This document shows, one piece after another, positions 59,794 to 64,000 of a stretch of 64,000 bases of DNA (positions are counted from its first letter, which is position 1; each line of letters starts with the position of its first letter). The notes under the pieces were generated by a model. It had not been told where the DNA came from, made no database searches, and worked only from the letters and a program-made list of their open reading frames with translations. The stretch is from assembly GCF_025151215.1 (NCBI RefSeq), contig NZ_CP102286.1, positions 2,790,001 to 2,854,000 on the forward strand, read 5' to 3'. The translations under genes were made by a program, and so were the position numbers. Source of the DNA: Parabacteroides merdae ATCC 43184 (GTDB lineage: Bacteria; Bacteroidota; Bacteroidia; Bacteroidales; Tannerellaceae).

Positions 59794-61227
59794 ATGAAGC
59801 AATCTTACCTGTTAACATCCTCGCTATTCCTGCTCTTTGCATGCGCAGCTTGTGAAGAGGACGATAAAATGGATATGGATAAAATAGATGTCCCGAACGG
59901 ATATGCGCTGTCAGCAGGGACTTCAACGATTTTCCTAAACTCATCGGTCGCCTACGATACGAACGCCGACTGGATAACAGGAGCCAACTCGATCCGTTTC
60001 AACAACGGCGACGGTCTCTACGACGATGTACGCACCAGCAACAATGGCGACGGAGGCGGTCTCGGACCTGTTTATGCCGGCTATTCCTGCGGCAGTTGCC
60101 ATCGCAACGCAGGAAGGACCAAACCGACATTGTGGGAAAATGGCGGATCGGGCAACTACGGTTTCTCTTCCATGCTGGTCTATATCTCCCGCCGCAACGG
60201 TGCTTTCTTCCGCGACTACGGACGTGTATTGCACGACCAAGCCATCTACGGCGTCAAACCGGAAGGTAAGTTGTCCGTCACATACGACAAGCAGACTTTT
60301 TCCTTCCCCGACGGAGAGACTTACGAACTATGCAAACCCAATTACACGATAACCGAATGGTATAAAGACAGTATCGCCCCGGAAGATTTGTTCTGCACCG
60401 TACGCATCCCGTTACGCCACGTCGGTATGGGACAGATGATGGCAATCGACCGCAGGGAAATCGAAGCGCTCGCTGCCAAAAGCAATTATCCGGAATATGG
60501 TATCAGCGGACGTTGCAACTATATCACCGAGAAGGGTGTCACCGGTGTCGGCCTTTCAGGAAACAAGGCACAGCATCTTGACCTGACCGTCGAACTGGGC
60601 TTTTCAAGCGATATGGGCGTGACAAACAGCCGCTATCCGGAAGAGATTTGCGAAGGGCAGGCTCAGATCAACCAAGGCAGCATGATGGGACTCTCGTACG
60701 ACCAGCTCGACATATCGACCGCCGATATGGAAGATGTGGACCTTTACATGCAAAGCCTCGGCGTACCGGCACGGCGCAACATAAACGACCCTCAGGTCAT
60801 CTTAGGAGAACAAAAGTTTTACGAAGCGAAATGCCATCTCTGCCACGTCACTACGCTGCACACGCAAGCGGGCGGTTCCACACTGCTCAACGGCACACGT
60901 TTGCCATGGCTCGGCGGACAGACCATACATCCTTATTCTGATTTCCTACTGCATGACATGGGGTCGGAGATCATGGGAGTCGGGTTGAACGACAATTATG
61001 TCAGCGGCCTGGCACGAGGAAACGAATGGCGTACTACGCCGCTTTGGGGTATCGGGCTGCAGGAGAAAGTCAACGGTCATACCTATTTCCTTCATGACGG
61101 ACGCGCCCGCAACCTGACCGAAGCCATCATGTGGCATGGAGGCGAAGGGGAAGCCTCCAAAAATTTATTCAAACAAATGAGCAAGGAAGAGCGTGAGGCA
61201 GTGATCGCATTCCTCAACTCCTTATAA
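59794..61227 (+). CDS. Di-heme oxidoreductase (DHOR-type) lipoprotein
   Basis: Protein of 477 residues with a lipobox (FLLFACAAC). Two CxxCH heme-attachment motifs: CGSCH at about 99-103 and CHLCH at about 347-351. Family motifs include GLGPVYAGYSCGSCHRNAGR, TTPLWGIGLQEKVNGHTYFLHDGRARNLTEAIMWHGGEGE and the ending EREAVIAFLNSL. Such di-heme proteins occur with imelysins and are thought to act in iron or redox handling in the periplasm. It is followed by a porin-like gene after 22 bases. Confidence 0.88.
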   Translation: MKQSYLLTSSLFLLFACAACEEDDKMDMDKIDVPNGYALSAGTSTIFLNSSVAYDTNADWITGANSIRFNNGDGLYDDVRTSNNGDGGGLGPVYAGYSCGSCHRNAGRTKPTLWENGGSGNYGFSSMLVYISRRNGAFFRDYGRVLHDQAIYGVKPEGKLSVTYDKQTFSFPDGETYELCKPNYTITEWYKDSIAPEDLFCTVRIPLRHVGMGQMMAIDRREIEALAAKSNYPEYGISGRCNYITEKGVTGVGLSGNKAQHLDLTVELGFSSDMGVTNSRYPEEICEGQAQINQGSMMGLSYDQLDISTADMEDVDLYMQSLGVPARRNINDPQVILGEQKFYEAKCHLCHVTTLHTQAGGSTLLNGTRLPWLGGQTIHPYSDFLLHDMGSEIMGVGLNDNYVSGLARGNEWRTTPLWGIGLQEKVNGHTYFLHDGRARNLTEAIMWHGGEGEASKNLFKQMSKEEREAVIAFLNSL

Positions 61228-61249
61228 TTTATCCATAAGACAAACTAAA

Positions 61250-62464
61250 ATGAAACAACTGATAATCACAATTGCAGCATTATTACTATTGCCGTTGGCC
61301 GTCATGGCCCAATATGAGGAAGATACGGAAAACGGTGTCGTATCACTAAACGGCAAAGAAGGTTTTACAATCGCTACCAAGAAGGGGGATTTCGTTTTCA
61401 AACCTTATATGTTGGTACAGACCAGTGCTAACATCAACTACTACGACGATGAAGGGCTGGACCCGGCCTACAATCAGGACAATATACACAACAGCGGTTT
61501 CTCGATCCCTTATGCCATCCTCGGTTTCACGGGCAAGGCATTCGACCGGGTGACATTCAACCTCTCCATCAATGCTGCCGGAAACGGAGGAAACATCCTT
61601 CAACAGGCTTGGTTCGACGTAGAGATAAAAAAGAGTTTTGCCATACGTGTTGGCAAGTTCAAGACTCCGTTCTCGCACGCTTACCTGACTACGCTGGGCG
61701 AGACGTTAATGCCGACACTGCCGACATCGCTCACCTCATCCGTTATCCTGCCTTATTCTCTTAATGCCGTGACACCGAACATCGGCATGGGATTCGACCT
61801 CGGAGTGGAAGTGCACGGATTGGTAAAGGATAAGTTCGGCTACGAAGTTGGGATTTTCAACGGAACGGGAAGCTCCGTCAACGTGGCATCCAAAACGTTC
61901 AGCGACGACTGGCATATCCCGTCATTGTTGTATGCCGGCCGCATCACGTACATGCCGAAAGGAGTTATGCCGTCCAACCAGGGCAGCCCGAACCGTTTGA
62001 AGGAAGATAAGATGCTGTTCGGTCTTTCCACTTCATTGAATGTGGAGAGCGAAAGCGAAAGTACGAACGATTTCCGGGCAGGAGCAGAATTCGCCATGTT
62101 GAAGAATCGCCTGTATCTCGGCGCTGAAATCTATTATATGAATGTAGGGTTTACCAAACGGCAGAAAATTGACGAGAGCTATAACTATTTAGGGGGGTAC
62201 GTGCAAGGCGGTTATTTCGTTACCAACAAACTACAAGCGACAGCCCGTTATGACTTCTTCAACCGCAACGGATTGGACACAAACGGTTTTCTGAATATGC
62301 CGGCCGTCGGATTTAACTATTTCTTCACCAGCTGCAACTTGAAACTGCAAGCCATGTATCAGTTCATCGGACGTACCGGACATGACACGCAGCTTGACCG
62401 CGACAACGACGACTTAGGATTAGCCATGCATTCCGGAACCGTCTTACTTCAGTACACTTTCTAA
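61250..62464 (+). CDS. Porin (phosphate-selective porin-like)
   Basis: Protein of 404 residues; signal peptide ends PLAVMAQYE. Barrel strands with FKPYMLVQTSANINYYDDEGLDPAYNQDNIHNSGFSIPYAILGFTGKAFDRVTFNLSI, then AIRVGKFKTPFSHAYLTTLGETLMPTLP, the typical OprP/OprO-like middle, and an end in GTVLLQYTF with a terminal Phe. Its place between the di-heme and CxxCH lipoprotein genes suggests it carries a substrate of the same system. Gap to the next gene is 10 bases. Confidence 0.85.
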   Translation: MKQLIITIAALLLLPLAVMAQYEEDTENGVVSLNGKEGFTIATKKGDFVFKPYMLVQTSANINYYDDEGLDPAYNQDNIHNSGFSIPYAILGFTGKAFDRVTFNLSINAAGNGGNILQQAWFDVEIKKSFAIRVGKFKTPFSHAYLTTLGETLMPTLPTSLTSSVILPYSLNAVTPNIGMGFDLGVEVHGLVKDKFGYEVGIFNGTGSSVNVASKTFSDDWHIPSLLYAGRITYMPKGVMPSNQGSPNRLKEDKMLFGLSTSLNVESESESTNDFRAGAEFAMLKNRLYLGAEIYYMNVGFTKRQKIDESYNYLGGYVQGGYFVTNKLQATARYDFFNRNGLDTNGFLNMPAVGFNYFFTSCNLKLQAMYQFIGRTGHDTQLDRDNDDLGLAMHSGTVLLQYTF

Positions 62465-62474
62465 TCGTAACGTC

Positions 62475-63185
62475 ATGAAAAGAGAAGTTTATTCATTCAT
62501 CTCCGGGCTATTGCTCTTTTCCTGTCTTGCCATCTCCTGCGACGATGGCAAGATATATGATGAAAACAATCAGACGGAAAGGGAAGGAGGAACAGTGAAG
62601 TTAACCGCCCAAATCAACGGGATAGATTCCTGGCCAGGCGGTTACAGCGTCGTACTGGCCGGATTCACCCCTGACAATGCTTTCGCACAAACGGCAAAAG
62701 GGATTAGCCAGACAGCCGACGGGACGATAAACATGGTCTTGGCCGGTATTCCCAGTGAAGTCACACAGATCGAAGTTTGTGTCATCAACAAACTACGCAA
62801 AAGGATTGCCAGTTTCTATACCGCCGACTACACGGAACAGGCGGATACCATACGGCTGGATGCCGGAAAGTTGGATGCCGGCATGTTCAACAGTATCCAA
62901 ACCGAAATTTTCAATCGTTCCTGTACGGCTTGCCATGGAGGAAGTACGGAACCTGCTGCCGGACTGTACCTCACGGAAGGCAAAAGTTACAAGGCCTTAG
63001 TCGATGTCGTAGCTGATAAAAGCGAGGAAGGGCTGAAACTGGTCAAGCCGGGAAGCGCGGAGGAAAGTTTCCTGCACGTCATCTTGCACGAGAACATTGT
63101 CAAGTACGATCATACCAACGTCATCACGACCTCCAGCACTCTGACGTTGCTCGACGATTGGATCAATAACGGAGCTAAAGAATAA
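62475..63185 (+). CDS. Heme-binding lipoprotein with a CxxCH motif
   Basis: Protein of 236 residues; lipobox with Cys22 (CLAISC). Residues about 35-125 form a beta-sandwich-like region (VKLTAQINGIDSWPGGYSVVLAGF). CTACH at about 150-154 (FNRSCTACHGGSTEPAAGLYLTEGKSYKALVDVVAD) is a c-type heme site of the kind in small planctomycete-type cytochrome domains, with LDDWINNGAKE at the end. Probably an electron carrier to or from the di-heme protein. Confidence 0.82.
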   Translation: MKREVYSFISGLLLFSCLAISCDDGKIYDENNQTEREGGTVKLTAQINGIDSWPGGYSVVLAGFTPDNAFAQTAKGISQTADGTINMVLAGIPSEVTQIEVCVINKLRKRIASFYTADYTEQADTIRLDAGKLDAGMFNSIQTEIFNRSCTACHGGSTEPAAGLYLTEGKSYKALVDVVADKSEEGLKLVKPGSAEESFLHVILHENIVKYDHTNVITTSSTLTLLDDWINNGAKE

Positions 63186-63200
63186 GAAAGCACATATTAC

Positions 63201-64000
63201 ATGGATTATATCAAAAAGACATACACAGACAAAGCTGTCGAAGTTCAAATTTCTTCCTTTGCTGGGAAAGGTGGGGTTACCGAATATCACGTTCTGCTCG
63301 CTATTACAGACCGGACATTGCCGTTTTCCGGACAACTTCAGAACATCCAATGGGCCTATGTGGCAGTTATCCAAGAGGTGTTACCTGACGATGCGACTGC
63401 CGTCTTCCGGCGCTATTTCCTGAGCGACGCTGCCAACCAGGCCGACTTGGTGATGGTTTGGGAATGCGAAAATTCCTATTGCCCTCTTTCCATCGTGGAG
63501 CAAGCTCCACTAAACGGGAGCAAAATAGCCATGTGGACTTGGTTTCAGACCGGTATCACTGTCGAAACGACCAAAAACGGAATGTCGAAAGCCAAACACA
63601 ACCGTTATACACAATACTGGACCGGGGGCTCTTGCAATAGGGCTTCCAACTCCGAGTACCAGACACGGCTTTTGCTGAACGATTACGTCTTGCAACTGAC
63701 CGAGCAGGGATGCAAGTTGGCAAACGATTGCATCCGTACCTGGTTCTTCGTTCAAAACGTGGATGTCAATTATGCCGGCGTCGTCAAGGCCCGTAAAGAG
63801 GTTTTCATCACGCAAGACCTGACGGAAAAGACCCATTATATTTCCAGTACGGGAATAGAAGGACGCCATGCCGATCCGAACGTTTTTGTCCAGATGGATA
63901 CTTATGCCGTAAAAGGCTTGCAGTCCGGACAAATCCAGTTCCTCTATGCTCCCACCCACCTGAATCCGACATACGAATACGGAGTGACTTTCGAGCGGGG
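63201..64000 (+). CDS. Rid-family / FkbO-like protein, 5' part (runs off the window)
   Basis: A frame open from the ATG at 63201 to the last base (at least 266 residues) with no stop. Start MDYIKKTYTDKAVEVQISSFAGKGG, then IQWAYVAVIQEVLPDDATAVFRRYFLSDAANQADLV, and THYISSTGIEGRHADPNVFVQMDTYAVKGLQ with GVTFERG. These resemble RidA/YjgF-like and chorismatase (FkbO/Hyg5) folds. It follows the cytochrome lipoprotein gene by 15 bases, so it is in the same operon, but its role there is unclear. No signal peptide. Confidence 0.65.
   Translation, partial: MDYIKKTYTDKAVEVQISSFAGKGGVTEYHVLLAITDRTLPFSGQLQNIQWAYVAVIQEVLPDDATAVFRRYFLSDAANQADLVMVWECENSYCPLSIVEQAPLNGSKIAMWTWFQTGITVETTKNGMSKAKHNRYTQYWTGGSCNRASNSEYQTRLLLNDYVLQLTEQGCKLANDCIRTWFFVQNVDVNYAGVVKARKEVFITQDLTEKTHYISSTGIEGRHADPNVFVQMDTYAVKGLQSGQIQFLYAPTHLNPTYEYGVTFER

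Overview
The window looks like chromosomal DNA of a gut Bacteroidales, most probably Parabacteroides. The evidence is the SusC/SusD polysaccharide locus, many lipoproteins with N-terminal lipoboxes, promoters of the Bacteroidetes type (-7 TAnnTTTG, with TTG or ATTG about 19-20 bases upstream), and two very large surface proteins sharing a DUF6383-like C-terminal domain, a family I associate with Parabacteroides. I see no rRNA, tRNA, CRISPR array, insertion sequence or prophage.

Layout. 1-17.1 kb: a polysaccharide utilisation locus. FecR anti-sigma, STN-type SusC, SusD, two lipoproteins and at least four lyase-like enzymes are on the minus strand, with the ECF sigma gene divergent on the plus strand. 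17.3-34 kb: ordinary housekeeping and surface genes (an outer-membrane barrel protein, rhomboid protease, cardiolipin synthase, rsmD, a RecD-like helicase, rsmI, a HAD phosphatase, prfC, rfbD, a Mur-ligase-like protein). 34-40.4 kb: an MBL-fold hydrolase, a Dabb lipoprotein, a GH20 hexosaminidase and an S9 peptidase. 40.4-56 kb: two DUF6383-like surface-protein genes (1423 and 909 aa) enclosing ahpCF, a DUF4884 lipoprotein and pflAB. 57-64 kb: an operon with two porin-like proteins, an imelysin, a di-heme oxidoreductase, a CxxCH lipoprotein and a Rid/FkbO-like protein, which looks like iron or heme-linked redox handling at the envelope.

Main result. Each DUF6383-like gene has upstream a 199-200 bp segment bounded by 27-bp inverted repeats (core AAAACGTTCGTTTT in one, AAAACGTACGTTTT in the other) and carrying one good promoter. 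The two segments are homologous but lie in opposite orientations. At 55.4 kb the promoter points into its gene (predicted ON); at 45.0 kb it points away (predicted OFF). This is the architecture of phase-variable, invertible promoters of Parabacteroides/Bacteroides surface molecules. No recombinase gene is in the window, so inversion would be driven in trans. The two genes also share a 3' module: a hairpin with the same tetraloop but different, compensating stems, then conserved AT-rich text, then a GC-rich terminator.

A second result is at 56.65-57.0 kb. A well-formed minus-strand promoter followed about 115 bases later by a perfect 16-bp terminator stem predicts a small RNA of about 150 nt. 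It is divergent from the imelysin/di-heme operon. Between the two promoters lie four TACCTA boxes spaced 29-32 bp apart. Related 16-bp dyads (TACCTA-N4-TAGGTA type) sit upstream of pflB and of the DUF4884 gene, suggesting one regulator for these loci. Other structure includes two back-to-back perfect palindromes inside the 5' end of susC, a 44-bp tandem repeat, a cluster of TATCACT repeats and several 22-24-bp intergenic arrays.
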